NCBI GenBank assembly: GCA_011390465.1
Contig: JAABSH010000032.1
Location: 1 to 42,012, forward strand
Reading direction: 5' to 3'
Length of the DNA stretch: 42,012 nt
Source of the DNA: Desulfobacteraceae bacterium
GTDB lineage: Bacteria; Desulfobacterota; Desulfobacteria; Desulfobacterales; Desulfosalsimonadaceae
In this document: positions 30,250 to 38,219 of the stretch, in pieces
Layout of the letters: every line of letters begins with the position of its first letter
How positions within the stretch are numbered: position 1 is the first letter of the stretch
Translations under genes and position numbers: made by a program
The notes under the pieces: generated by a model
What the model was told of the DNA's origin: nothing
What the model saw: only the letters and a program-made list of their open reading frames with translations
The model's database searches: none

Positions 30250-30290
30250 GCTTAAGTTAACGACATTAACCTGAAACCTGAAACCTGACA
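30250..30290 (+). repeat. CTTAAGTTAACGACATTAACCTG repeat
   Basis: CTTAAGTTAACGACATTAAC followed by CTGAAACCTGAAACCTGACA. It matches 9516-9550 and, inverted, 9391-9422. It starts 5 bases after the patatin stop. Confidence 0.65.
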
Positions 30291-30388
30291 CCGGGCATCC
30301 CGTTATTTTCGTCCCGGCGCGTGGATTGCGGATTTCCCGCGTTGGATTGCGACATTACTATCTGGAATTTTATAAAAAGGAGTTTTTT

Positions 30389-30877
30389 ATGGAAAATTGT
30401 CCCTGCGGGTCTGGAAAAAATTATGCGGACTGCTGTGAACCGATTATCAAAGGGGCTGTGGCGGCTGAAAAGGCCCAGCAGCTGATGCGCGCCCGTTACT
30501 GCGCATACGCGAAAAAACAGACGGATTTTTTGCTGGAATCCCTGCATCCGGATCATCGCGAAGATTATGACCCGAAGCAGACCCAAAAATGGGCAGAGGA
30601 ATCCGAGTGGGGCGGACTGGAAATCATCAGCACGGAAAACGGCGGCCCGGAAGATACGTCGGGAACAGTTGAATTTATCGCCGATTATACGGTAAAGGGC
30701 CGCAGAAACCGGCACCATGAACTGGCGTCCTTTGAAAAGCATGAAGGCGCCTGGTATTTTACAGACGGCGCGGCCGTCCCGCCCAAGCAGGTGGTCCGCA
30801 CCGGTCCGAAAATCGGGCGCAATGATCCGTGCCCCTGCGGCTCGGGCAAAAAGTACAAAAAATGCTGTGGCAGCTGA
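30389..30877 (+). CDS. YchJ-family protein with two SEC-C zinc motifs
   Basis: A 162-residue protein with a Cys-rich zinc motif at each end. The N-terminus is [13 protein letters not shown] and the C-terminus [16 protein letters not shown], both SEC-C type, which bind zinc and in SecA contact SecB and ribosomes. The core ([18 protein letters not shown] to GAWYFTDG) is the UPF0225/YchJ NTF2-like domain. The function is unassigned. The ATG at 30389 has AAAGGAG 6 bases upstream; the earlier in-frame ATG at 30326 has none. Confidence 0.88.
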   Translation: MENCPCGSGKNYADCCEPIIKGAVAAEKAQQLMRARYCAYAKKQTDFLLESLHPDHREDYDPKQTQKWAEESEWGGLEIISTENGGPEDTSGTVEFIADYTVKGRRNRHHELASFEKHEGAWYFTDGAAVPPKQVVRTGPKIGRNDPCPCGSGKKYKKCCGS

Positions 30878-30921
30878 ACCGCTTATTTTAATAAATTATC
30901 AATTATAACAGGAAGATATTC

Positions 30922-32439
30922 ATGGGATACAATGATTTTACCTTTTATGATCTGATCCGGCGCAATGCAACGGTATTTTCGTCCACCCAGGCCTGGCATG
31001 AAGCAAGCACCGGCAGCGCGCTGACATTTGATGACATAAAAAACCGCGTGGACTACCTGGCGGCCGGGTTGCAGGCGGCGGGCATTAAAAAAGGCGACCG
31101 CCTGGGGGTTTTGGGGAAAAACAGCCTGGCGTATTTTCTGCTCTACGGAGCGGCGGCCGCGGTGGGGGCCATCGTGCTGCCGGTGAACTGGCGGCTGAGC
31201 CCGGAGGAAATTGTCTATATTGTAAATGACGCAACCCCCAGGTTTTTGTTTGTGGATGAAGCCTTTCAGGAGAGGATTTTCACGCATCGCCGGAAACTCA
31301 CGTCAGTGGAGCGGTATTTTAACCTCCATGATGACGTCGGAAAAATGGAATCCTTGGCCCCGCTGCTGAACAAAGAACCCTTGGTATCGCCCACGTCGGT
31401 GAATAGCGATGACGGGTTTGTGATTATTCATACGGCCGCTGTCAGCGGTTATCCCCGGGGTGCCCTGCTGAGCCATTCCAATATGCTGTGCGCCTGTCTG
31501 CATCTTGATTATTATCTGGGCATTGAATCAAAAGATGTTCATTTAAACCTGCTGCCCATGTTTCATGTAGCCGGCCTGTTTATGGCAGTGGCCGCGTTTG
31601 GGGCCGGTGCCCTGAATGTGAATGTCGCTCAGTTTGAAGCAGATACGGCTGTGGCGCTTATCAGCCGGTTTAAGGTATCGCTGTTTTTTGATTTTCCGCC
31701 GATACTGGCATCCGTGCTCAAGGCGGCCGGCGAGGCACCGGATCGCCTCCGTTCGCTTCGGGCGGTGATCGGGCTGGGCACGGCCGATGACATTGAAAAA
31801 TATCAGAACATCACCGGCGGCAGGTATTATTGCATGTACGGGCAGACGGAGACCGCGCTGCTCTGCACCCTGGGAGCATATAACGAGGCCCCGGGGTCAG
31901 CCGGAAAGCCCGTGATGTTTGCGACAGTCCGGACCGTGGATGATGCCGGCCGGCCGGTGGGCGGCGAACCGGGAGAGATCGTTATGCAGGGGCCACTGGT
32001 GTTCAAAGGATACTGGAATCTGCCCGAAGAAACCGCGCAGACATTCCGGGACGGGTGGCATCATACCGGGGATATGGGGCGGTTTGATGAAAACGGGGTA
32101 CTGTATTACGCAGGCCGGAAACCGGAAAAAGAGCTGATCAAGCCGGGCGGGGAAAATGTGTATCCCGCGGAGGTGGAGAAAGTGATTCTCCAGCATCCGG
32201 CAGTGGAAAAGACCGTTGTCATCGGTGTGCCCGACCCCCGGTGGAAAGAAGGCATCAAGGCGGTCTGTCAGCTCGTGCCGGGCAGAACCCTGGCAGCGGC
32301 GGAGCTCATTGAATTTGTGGGCGGGCGGATTGCCCGTTATAAAAAACCCCACCATGTACAAATTGTGGATGTGCTGCCGTTAACCTCAGAGGGCCTGCCG
32401 GACCGGGAAAAAATCAAATCCCTGTATGGTAGTCCGTGA
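30922..32439 (+). CDS. Acyl-CoA synthetase-like AMP-forming ligase
   Basis: A 505-residue ANL-superfamily protein. The A3 loop is HTAAVSGYPRGALLSHSN (170-187) in place of the usual YTSGTTGxPKG. A5 YGQTE, A7 HTGDMG and A8 GRKPEKELIKPGGENVYP are good. The A10 lysine that catalyses adenylation is replaced: EGLPDREK has L492 where GK is expected. It probably activates a carboxylic acid as acyl-AMP or acyl-CoA, but activity is less certain than fold. The ATG at 30922 has AGGA 8 bases upstream. It precedes the POR operon with a 196-base gap. Confidence 0.85.
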   Translation: MGYNDFTFYDLIRRNATVFSSTQAWHEASTGSALTFDDIKNRVDYLAAGLQAAGIKKGDRLGVLGKNSLAYFLLYGAAAAVGAIVLPVNWRLSPEEIVYIVNDATPRFLFVDEAFQERIFTHRRKLTSVERYFNLHDDVGKMESLAPLLNKEPLVSPTSVNSDDGFVIIHTAAVSGYPRGALLSHSNMLCACLHLDYYLGIESKDVHLNLLPMFHVAGLFMAVAAFGAGALNVNVAQFEADTAVALISRFKVSLFFDFPPILASVLKAAGEAPDRLRSLRAVIGLGTADDIEKYQNITGGRYYCMYGQTETALLCTLGAYNEAPGSAGKPVMFATVRTVDDAGRPVGGEPGEIVMQGPLVFKGYWNLPEETAQTFRDGWHHTGDMGRFDENGVLYYAGRKPEKELIKPGGENVYPAEVEKVILQHPAVEKTVVIGVPDPRWKEGIKAVCQLVPGRTLAAAELIEFVGGRIARYKKPHHVQIVDVLPLTSEGLPDREKIKSLYGSP

Positions 32440-32538
32440 GAACAGGCAGAGGATGAAATCCGTATCGCGTTTAGCTTCCTGATTTATACTGGCTTTCACA
32501 TCAGAACCATTTTTCCCCGGGATTGTCTGAATAGACCC

Positions 32539-32567
32539 TTGATTCTTCTGCCAAATTATTTTATAGA
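32539..32567 (+). promoter_or_regulatory. Candidate promoter of the porGDAB operon
   Basis: TTGATT (32539-32544), a 17-base spacer and TATAGA (32562-32567), each with four consensus matches. The leader of about 60 bases contains a GCCCGGC/GCCGGC bulged hairpin at about 32588-32609 that may be a weak terminator for the upstream ligase or a leader structure. Confidence 0.45.
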
Positions 32568-32635
32568 AGCAGGCTATTTTAAAAAAAGCCCGGCAGGCCC
32601 ATCGCCGGCATGATTTTTATATTTGGGAGGAATCC

Positions 32636-33211
32636 ATGGCAAAATTTTATGAAGTCCGGTGGCATGGCCGTGGCGGCCAGGGAACGGTTACCGGCGCAAA
32701 ATCCCTGGGCGAGGCGGTTCAGGGAGCGGGAAAATTTGTGGTGGCGTTTCCGGAATATGGTCCGGAAAGGCGCGGCGCGCCCCTGCGGGCGTTTAACCGG
32801 TTTTCCGATCACGAGATCCGGATCCACACGCCGGTTCAGAATCCGGATGTGGTAATTGTGGTGGACCCCACCCTCATCGGCAGCGGTGCCATTGTTTCCG
32901 GCATAAAACCGGAAACCGCTTATATCGTCAATACCCGTCAGTCGGCCGCGGAAATTAAAAAGCTGCTAAAAGCCGATACCCAGAAAGTGTTCACCACACC
33001 GGCAAACCGTATTTCCCGGGACCTGTTTAAGCGGGAAATTCCCAATTCCGCCATGATGGGGGCGTTTGCCAAAGTCTGCCCGCACATTATTGTCATTGAT
33101 GAACTGGAAAAACAGGCCGCCCATGTGTTTTCAAAAATGCTTGGCCCGGCCCTGGTGGAAAAAAATCTTGAAGCCATGCGGCAGGGCTTTGCCCAGGGGG
33201 ACATGATATGA
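32636..33211 (+). CDS. porG: Pyruvate:ferredoxin oxidoreductase, gamma subunit
   Basis: A 191-residue gamma-type subunit with the family opening RWHGRGGQGTVTGAKSL (8-24) and FPEYGPERRGAPLRAF. The gamma domain binds CoA-side and assembly surfaces in archaeal-type POR. A GGGAGG site lies 5 bases before the ATG. It is first of four genes in the order gamma-delta-alpha-beta, the arrangement of four-subunit PORs, and its stop overlaps the delta ATG. Confidence 0.9.
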   Translation: MAKFYEVRWHGRGGQGTVTGAKSLGEAVQGAGKFVVAFPEYGPERRGAPLRAFNRFSDHEIRIHTPVQNPDVVIVVDPTLIGSGAIVSGIKPETAYIVNTRQSAAEIKKLLKADTQKVFTTPANRISRDLFKREIPNSAMMGAFAKVCPHIIVIDELEKQAAHVFSKMLGPALVEKNLEAMRQGFAQGDMI

Positions 33212-33546
33212 AAGAAAAATACCGATTAAAAGACTGGCAGGAACTGCCCATCGGCGGTGTGGTGGCCGACGGCGGAAATTCCGCGGATTATGAAACCGGC
33301 ACCTGGCGCACGTCCCGTCCCATATGGCACGGGGAGAACTGCATCAATTGCCTTACCTGCTGGATTTTCTGCCCGGAAGACGCGTTTATCCTCAAAGACG
33401 GGGTGACAAAATCCGGCAAATCCAGAAAAGAAATTGACCATATCAATTATTACCACTGCAAGGGGTGCGGCCTTTGCGCGCGGGAATGCCCGGTGAATAA
33501 AAAGGGAAAGCGGGTAGCCATTGAATTTGTGAAAGAAGAACATTAA
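33208..33546 (+). CDS. porD: Pyruvate:ferredoxin oxidoreductase, delta (ferredoxin) subunit
   Basis: A 112-residue 2[4Fe-4S] subunit. The clusters are held by C45, C48, C51, C55 (CINCLTCWIFCP) and C84, C87, C90, C94 (CKGCGLCARECP), both with the classic CxxCxxCxxxCP spacing. It relays electrons from the TPP site in beta to external ferredoxin. The preceding 40 residues are the usual POR-delta lead. It overlaps porG by 4 bases, then a 81-base gap follows before porA. Confidence 0.92.
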   Translation: MKEKYRLKDWQELPIGGVVADGGNSADYETGTWRTSRPIWHGENCINCLTCWIFCPEDAFILKDGVTKSGKSRKEIDHINYYHCKGCGLCARECPVNKKGKRVAIEFVKEEH

Positions 33547-33556
33547 AAAAAAATTA

Positions 33557-33580
33557 AACATCCAACATCGAACGTGAATC
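33557..33580 (+). repeat. AACATCCAACATCGAACG repeat inside the por operon
   Basis: AACATCCAACATCGAACGTG just after the porD stop is built from near-tandem AACATCsAA units, a type of simple intergenic repeat. It sits in the only sizeable gap of the operon and looks like a later insertion. Confidence 0.45.
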
Positions 33581-33627
33581 GTTTGTTTCACCCTCCATGC
33601 TGGACTTTATGTATACTGGAGACTGTT

Positions 33628-34809
33628 ATGAGTAAAATCGTTGCCATCACCGGCGCCGGGGCCATGAGCGAATGCATGCGCCAGATCAATCCGGATGTGG
33701 TGCCGGCGTTTCCCATTACCCCGTCCACCCAGGTTATTGAGGATTTTTCTCAGTTTGTGGCGGACGGCCGGGTGGATACGGAAATGATCACCGTGGAAAG
33801 CGAGCACAGTGCCATGAGTGCCTGCATCGGCGCGGCCGCGGCCGGCGGGCGGGTAATGACCGCCACCAGTTCCGCGGGCATGGCCCTGATGTGGGAAATG
33901 CTCTACATTGCCGCCAGCATGCGGCAGCCCATTGTCATGACCCTGATCAACCGCGCCCTGTCCGCGCCCATCAATATCCACGCGGACCACGGCGATTCCA
34001 TGGGGGCCCGGGATGCCGGCTGGATTCAGCTTTACGCGGAAAACAATCAGGAAGCCTATGACAACCTGATCATGGCCCCGAGAATCGCGGAAGCCATGAA
34101 CGTCCGGCTGCCGGTGATGGTCTGCATGGACGGATTTATTATTTCCCATTGTGTCCAGACCATGCAGCTGGAAGATGACGACCGGGTCAAGGCCTTTATC
34201 GGCGAATTCGCATCCACCTATCCGGTGCTGGATACGGACCATCCGGCCACCTGGGGGGCGCTCGATCTTCAGGATTATTACATGGAGCACAAACGGGCCC
34301 TTCACATGGCCATGAAAAATTCAAAGACCGTGATCCAGAATGTCAGTGCGGAGTTTGCGGATGTGTTTGGCCGCAAGTATGACCTGTTCGAATCCTACCG
34401 CCTGGATGATGCTGATCGGGTGATTGTGGCCATTAATTCCGTGGCCGGGGAAATCAAGGAAGTGATTGACGAGCGAAGAGATGCCGGCGACCGGGTGGGG
34501 CTTTTGAAAATCCGGGTTTTCCGGCCATTCCCCTATGCGGAAATTGCAGCCGCCCTTGAAGGCGTGAAAATTGTTACGGTGCTGGACCGGTCCGAAAGCA
34601 TGGGCGGATACGGCCCCTTGTTTTGCGAGATCCGCGCGGCCCTGTTTGACGCCCCGGAAAGGCCCCTGGTGTACAGCCGGACCTTTGGTCTGGGGGGACG
34701 GGAGCTGTTTATGGCGGATATTCATGATATTTTTGAGGAAAATAAACGCTATCTTGAAACCGGTACGGTGGAAAAGACAGCTGATTATTTAAAGGTCAGG
34801 GGAGGTTGA
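33628..34809 (+). CDS. porA: Pyruvate:ferredoxin oxidoreductase, alpha subunit
   Basis: A 393-residue alpha subunit beginning MSKIVAITGAGAMSECMRQI. It has the pyrimidine-binding domain FPITPSTQVIEDF, VESEHSAMSACIGAAAAGGR and the domain II DRSESMGGYGPL. Together with beta it forms the TPP site that decarboxylates pyruvate to acetyl-CoA, CO2 and reduced ferredoxin. I start at the ATG at 33628 (GGAG 6 bases upstream), not the in-frame ATG at 33574, which lies in the repeat gap. Confidence 0.92.
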   Translation: MSKIVAITGAGAMSECMRQINPDVVPAFPITPSTQVIEDFSQFVADGRVDTEMITVESEHSAMSACIGAAAAGGRVMTATSSAGMALMWEMLYIAASMRQPIVMTLINRALSAPINIHADHGDSMGARDAGWIQLYAENNQEAYDNLIMAPRIAEAMNVRLPVMVCMDGFIISHCVQTMQLEDDDRVKAFIGEFASTYPVLDTDHPATWGALDLQDYYMEHKRALHMAMKNSKTVIQNVSAEFADVFGRKYDLFESYRLDDADRVIVAINSVAGEIKEVIDERRDAGDRVGLLKIRVFRPFPYAEIAAALEGVKIVTVLDRSESMGGYGPLFCEIRAALFDAPERPLVYSRTFGLGGRELFMADIHDIFEENKRYLETGTVEKTADYLKVRGG

Positions 34810-34811
34810 TG

Positions 34812-35762
34812 ATGCCCAGTTTACAGGAAATGGCAACAAAAGAAAGCGCCTTTGCCGGCGGCCACCGCATGTGCGCCGGATGCCCGGTGCCCATTCTCAC
34901 GAAAATGCTTACCCGGGTGACCGACGGATATGAAATCGTGGCGGGCAATGCCACCTGCTGCCTGGAAGTGGCATCCTCCATTTTTCCGTATTCCGCGTGG
35001 AAAATTCCATGGATTCATACGGCTTTTGAAAACGCCGGCGCTTCCATGAGCGGCGTGGAAACCATGTACCGGGCCCTGAAGAAAAAAGGCAAGATCACCA
35101 AACCCTACAAATTTATCGCCATCGGCGGTGACGGCGGCACCTATGACATCGGCCTGCAGTCCCTTTCCGGGGCCATGGAGCGGGGCCATGACCTGGTCTA
35201 TATCTGCTACGATAACGGCGCGTACATGAACACCGGGGTCCAGCGCAGCAGCGCCACGCCCCTGGGCGCCACCACCACCACCACGCCCGCCGGGGAGCGC
35301 AGTTTCGGCCGCCAGGGCAATCGCAAGGATTTGTCCCGGATCATGGTGGCCCATAATATCGGATACGTGGCCCAGGCCAGCATTCATGATCCTGTGGACT
35401 TGTCTGAAAAATTGAAAAAAGCCATTGATCTGGACGGCCCGGCGTTTATCAATCTTTTGTCGCCGTGCGTTCCGGGCTGGAAAATCGGGCCGGACATGGC
35501 GGTTGAAGTGGCCCGCCTGGGAGTGGAATGCCGGTACTGGCCCCTTTATGAGGTGATCGACGGCGCGTATAAAGTAAATTATGAACCCAAAAAAAAGGTG
35601 CCGGTGAAAGAATGGATGGCCCTCCAGGGCCGGTTCAGGCACCTGCTCAAGCCGGAATACGCGGAAGTGGTGGATGCGTTTCAGAAAGAAGTGGACCGCA
35701 ACTGGCATTGGATTGTCAAGCAGGAGGAGTTGAGCGAGGTGCTGGCGGGCCGGGTGAATTGA
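34812..35762 (+). CDS. porB: Pyruvate:ferredoxin oxidoreductase, beta subunit
   Basis: A 316-residue beta subunit with the TPP/Mg motif GGDGGTYDIGLQS (105-117) and N135 region YDNGAYMNTG. Cysteines C21, C24 and C49 or C50, plus the one in SPCVPGW, are placed to hold the proximal [4Fe-4S]. The block NTGVQRSSATPLGA is typical of pyruvate-specific enzymes. The start is chosen as the third of clustered codons (TTG 34806, ATG 34809, ATG 34812), because GGAGG at 34801-34805 gives 6-base spacing there. Confidence 0.92.
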   Translation: MPSLQEMATKESAFAGGHRMCAGCPVPILTKMLTRVTDGYEIVAGNATCCLEVASSIFPYSAWKIPWIHTAFENAGASMSGVETMYRALKKKGKITKPYKFIAIGGDGGTYDIGLQSLSGAMERGHDLVYICYDNGAYMNTGVQRSSATPLGATTTTTPAGERSFGRQGNRKDLSRIMVAHNIGYVAQASIHDPVDLSEKLKKAIDLDGPAFINLLSPCVPGWKIGPDMAVEVARLGVECRYWPLYEVIDGAYKVNYEPKKKVPVKEWMALQGRFRHLLKPEYAEVVDAFQKEVDRNWHWIVKQEELSEVLAGRVN

Positions 35763-35799
35763 TTTAAGTGCGCTTTTTCTGTATAAAAAAATGAAACCC

Positions 35800-35829
35800 G
35801 TGGCAATTGCGGGTAAAATTAGATATAAT
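35800..35829 (+). promoter_or_regulatory. Promoter of the rubrerythrin-like gene
   Basis: A perfect TATAAT at 35824-35829 with GTGGCA (35800-35805, four consensus matches) 18 bases before. The leader of about 45 bases ends in AAGGAGG. Confidence 0.55.
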
Positions 35830-35882
35830 AAAATTTTTAAGAACCCAGTTGAATTTTACAGCACATACAAGGAGGATGGATC

Positions 35883-36383
35883 ATGATGTATGATTTTAAT
35901 GCGGCCGAAGTTTTCAAAGTGGCTGTGCGGATAGAGGAAAACGGGGCGGAATTTTACAGAAAAGCGGCGGAATTGCAGTCTGATCCGGAAAACAAAAAAT
36001 TTCTGGAAAAATTGGCCGACATGGAAGACACCCATAAATCAACTTTTTTAAAAATGAGCAAAGACGTCACCGAAGCGGAAAAAACCCAGCAGGTGTTTGA
36101 TCCTGAAGGAGAGGCCGGGTTATATCTTACAGCCATGGCGGATACCCACGGGGGCGAAGGCAGCCCGTCCGCGGCGCAGCAACTCACGGGCAATGAATCC
36201 ATGGAAGAAATTCTTAAAATTGCCATTGGCCTGGAAAAGGAATCCATCCTGTTTTATCTGGGCATCAAGGAAATGGTCCCGCCCAAATTCGGCCAGGACA
36301 AAGTGGATGCCATTATTGAGGAAGAGCGTCGTCATGTAATTCAGCTCAATGGATTTCTCAAGAAAATGAAAAGCGCAGGCTGA
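35883..36383 (+). CDS. Rubrerythrin-like ferritin-fold protein
   Basis: A 166-residue four-helix di-iron-type protein. The ligand pattern is E18/E23 (RIEENGAEFY), MEDTH (E49, H52 region), LEKESILFY and EEERRHV, giving two ExxH-bearing helix pairs. There is no rubredoxin CxxC domain, so it belongs with 'ferritin family' erythrin proteins that handle peroxide or iron in anaerobes. The ATG at 35883 has AAGGAGG 7 bases upstream. It follows the oxygen-sensitive POR genes, which fits a protective job (inference). Its GGC TGA end merges into a TGAAGGC repeat. Confidence 0.85.
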   Translation: MMYDFNAAEVFKVAVRIEENGAEFYRKAAELQSDPENKKFLEKLADMEDTHKSTFLKMSKDVTEAEKTQQVFDPEGEAGLYLTAMADTHGGEGSPSAAQQLTGNESMEEILKIAIGLEKESILFYLGIKEMVPPKFGQDKVDAIIEEERRHVIQLNGFLKKMKSAG

Positions 36384-36400
36384 AGGCCGAAGACTGAAGC
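36377..36400 (+). repeat. GGCTGAAGGCCGAAGACTGAAG repeat overlapping a stop codon
   Basis: The stop of the rubrerythrin-like gene (TGA, 36381-36383) is the first TGA of GGCTGAAGGCCGAAGACTGA. Same family as 2576-2607 and 41964-41994. Confidence 0.7.
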
Positions 36401-36468
36401 CCGTAAAGCAGGTGGTACCAGGGTGACGCAGATGTAAGGCATCAGATGCGGTGCCCTGTGACCGCCGC

Positions 36469-36606
36469 TTACCATTTCTTGATGTAGCGACTGACGGGCA
36501 CTGCATCCATCTGCTCTGGTTTTAAAAACCGGTTGCTGTAAGAAAGATATCCGCCGCTGGTCAGAAACAGTTCAAACACATTCCGGTCAATATAATATCC
36601 CCTGCT
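36469..36606 (-). pseudogene. Possible gene remnant in frame behind rfbC
   Basis: Directly after the rfbC stop, the same frame stays open for 45 more codons with good coding character: GYYIDRNVFELFLTSGGYLS, then NRFLKPEQMDAVPVSRYIKK, W and TAA at 36469-36471. There is no start codon or ribosome site. It reads like the C-terminus of an unknown protein that lost its beginning, or an rfbC extension cut by a nonsense change. I do not recognise the family. Confidence 0.35.
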
Positions 36607-37182
36607 TCAACTGTCATAAACCGGCAGATGATGTTGGGGCGCCTGAAGCAGTCCCGGATTTTCAAGGTCTTTGGCAGACAGTATCGGGGCCGCAACCGGC
36701 CATTGAATGGCAATCTCCGGATCAGACCACAGAATGCCGTATTCATCGCCTGGCGCATAAAGGGCCGTGCATTTGTAAATCACATCCGCAAATTCGCTCA
36801 GCACTACAAACCCGTGGGCAAACCCTTCGGGGACATAGATCTGCCGGTGGTTTTCAGCGGACAGTTCCGCGCCAGTCCAACGGCCGAAGGTGGGGGAGCC
36901 CCGCCGGATATCCACTGCCACGTCAAAGATGGTGCCGGTGACCGCGTACACCAGTTTTCCCTGGGGCTGGCGCAGCTGGTAATGAAGGCCCCGGAGCACC
37001 CCTTTTGTGGAGTGGGAATGGTTGTCCTGGACAAAGTCCCGGTCCAGTTTTTCATATAGGCCGGCGGCCGCGTATTTTTCCCGGTGAAAGGTTTCCATGA
37101 AAAATCCGCGATGATCTGTAAAACACGGCGGCTCTATTAAAAAAACCCCGGGAATTTCCAGCCGGGTAAGGGTTAAAGCCAT
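36607..37182 (-). CDS. rfbC: dTDP-4-dehydrorhamnose 3,5-epimerase
   Basis: A 191-residue RmlC cupin. It has the [10 protein letters not shown] segment, the catalytic H67 in GVLRGLHYQ, the [10 protein letters not shown] strand (116-125) and Y142. It epimerises C3 and C5 of dTDP-4-keto-6-deoxyglucose on the way to dTDP-L-rhamnose. The ATG has GGAG 8 bases upstream and overlaps the rfbA end by 10 bases. It is last in the rfbDBAC operon. Confidence 0.93.
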   Translation of the reverse strand: MALTLTRLEIPGVFLIEPPCFTDHRGFFMETFHREKYAAAGLYEKLDRDFVQDNHSHSTKGVLRGLHYQLRQPQGKLVYAVTGTIFDVAVDIRRGSPTFGRWTGAELSAENHRQIYVPEGFAHGFVVLSEFADVIYKCTALYAPGDEYGILWSDPEIAIQWPVAAPILSAKDLENPGLLQAPQHHLPVYDS

Positions 37183-38066
37183 TTCATCATCTCCGACGGG
37201 GTCAGTTCGGCAATTTCAGAGAGATACTGGCCGTAATCATTTTTAATCATTTCCGCGGCAATGGTTTTAAGCTGGTCACTGTTGATGTATCCCAGACGGT
37301 AGGCGATTTCTTCGACGCAGGCGATTTTAAACCCCTGCCGGTTCTGGACGGAACGTACAAAAGCCGCGGTCTGCTGCATGGATTCATGGGTGCCCATGTC
37401 CATCCAGGCAAATCCCCGGCCGAGAATTTCCACTTTCAGGGCATCCTGCTGAAGGTATTCGCGGTTGACATCCGTGATTTCCAGCTCCCCCCGGTCCGAG
37501 GGTTTCAGGTTTCTGGCGATGTCAATAACCTGGTTGTCATACACATACAGACCGGCCACCGCATATTTGGATTTGGGATTTGGGGGTTTTTCTTCAATGC
37601 CGATAACGTTTCCGGCGGCGTCGAATTCCACCACGCCGTAACGCTCCGGATCATTTACCCGGTAGCCGAACACCACGCCGCCGTGATTTACCTGAAGGGC
37701 ATTTTTTATAATGCCGCTCAGGTTGTGGCCGTGGAACATATTGTCCCCCAGGATCAGGCAGACCGGGTCGCTACCGATGAATTCGGCACCAATGATAAAT
37801 GCCTGGGCCAGACCTTCGGGCCGGGGCTGTTCCGCATAGGACAGGTTAAGGCCCAGCCAGCTGCCGTCGCCCAGGAGCTGTTTAAAATTCGGCAGATCCT
37901 GGGGGGTGGAGATAATCAGAATATCGCGGATGCCGCCGAGCATGAGCACGGACAGGGGATAATAAATCATGGGCTTGTCATACACCGGCAGCAGCTGCTT
38001 GCTGGTGACCCGGGTGAGGGGATAGAGCCGGGTGCCGGAGCCGCCGGCCAGAATAATGCCTTTCAT
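37173..38066 (-). CDS. rfbA: Glucose-1-phosphate thymidylyltransferase
   Basis: A 297-residue RmlA. It begins [18 protein letters not shown], the nucleotide-binding signature, followed by [32 protein letters not shown] and [10 protein letters not shown]. It makes dTDP-glucose from dTTP and glucose-1-phosphate, the first step of the rhamnose pathway, and is usually inhibited by dTDP-rhamnose. I start at 38066: the upstream in-frame ATG (38084) only adds six residues, and its GGAGGAA serves better as the ribosome site of the second ATG. Confidence 0.94.
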   Translation of the reverse strand: MKGIILAGGSGTRLYPLTRVTSKQLLPVYDKPMIYYPLSVLMLGGIRDILIISTPQDLPNFKQLLGDGSWLGLNLSYAEQPRPEGLAQAFIIGAEFIGSDPVCLILGDNMFHGHNLSGIIKNALQVNHGGVVFGYRVNDPERYGVVEFDAAGNVIGIEEKPPNPKSKYAVAGLYVYDNQVIDIARNLKPSDRGELEITDVNREYLQQDALKVEILGRGFAWMDMGTHESMQQTAAFVRSVQNRQGFKIACVEEIAYRLGYINSDQLKTIAAEMIKNDYGQYLSEIAELTPSEMMKWL

Positions 38067-38139
38067 CAGGGGAAGTTCCTCCATCAGGTTGGGGGGTTCA
38101 ATTTTTCAGATGATAATCAGATGATAAAAGGTTTCGGGA

Positions 38140-38219
38140 GTCAGGTGTCAGGTGGCAAAAAAAAACGGATTTCGCCAGACATCTGACACCAGACACCAGA
38201 CACCTGAACACTGACACCT
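38140..38219. repeat. GTCAGGTGTCAGGTG / CACCTGACAC inverted repeat
   Basis: GTCAGGTGTCAGGTGGC on the left faces ATCTGACACCAGACACCAGA and CACCTGAACACTGACACC on the right. The units are near-tandem GACACCA steps. It fills the gap between rfbB and rfbA within the operon. Confidence 0.65.
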
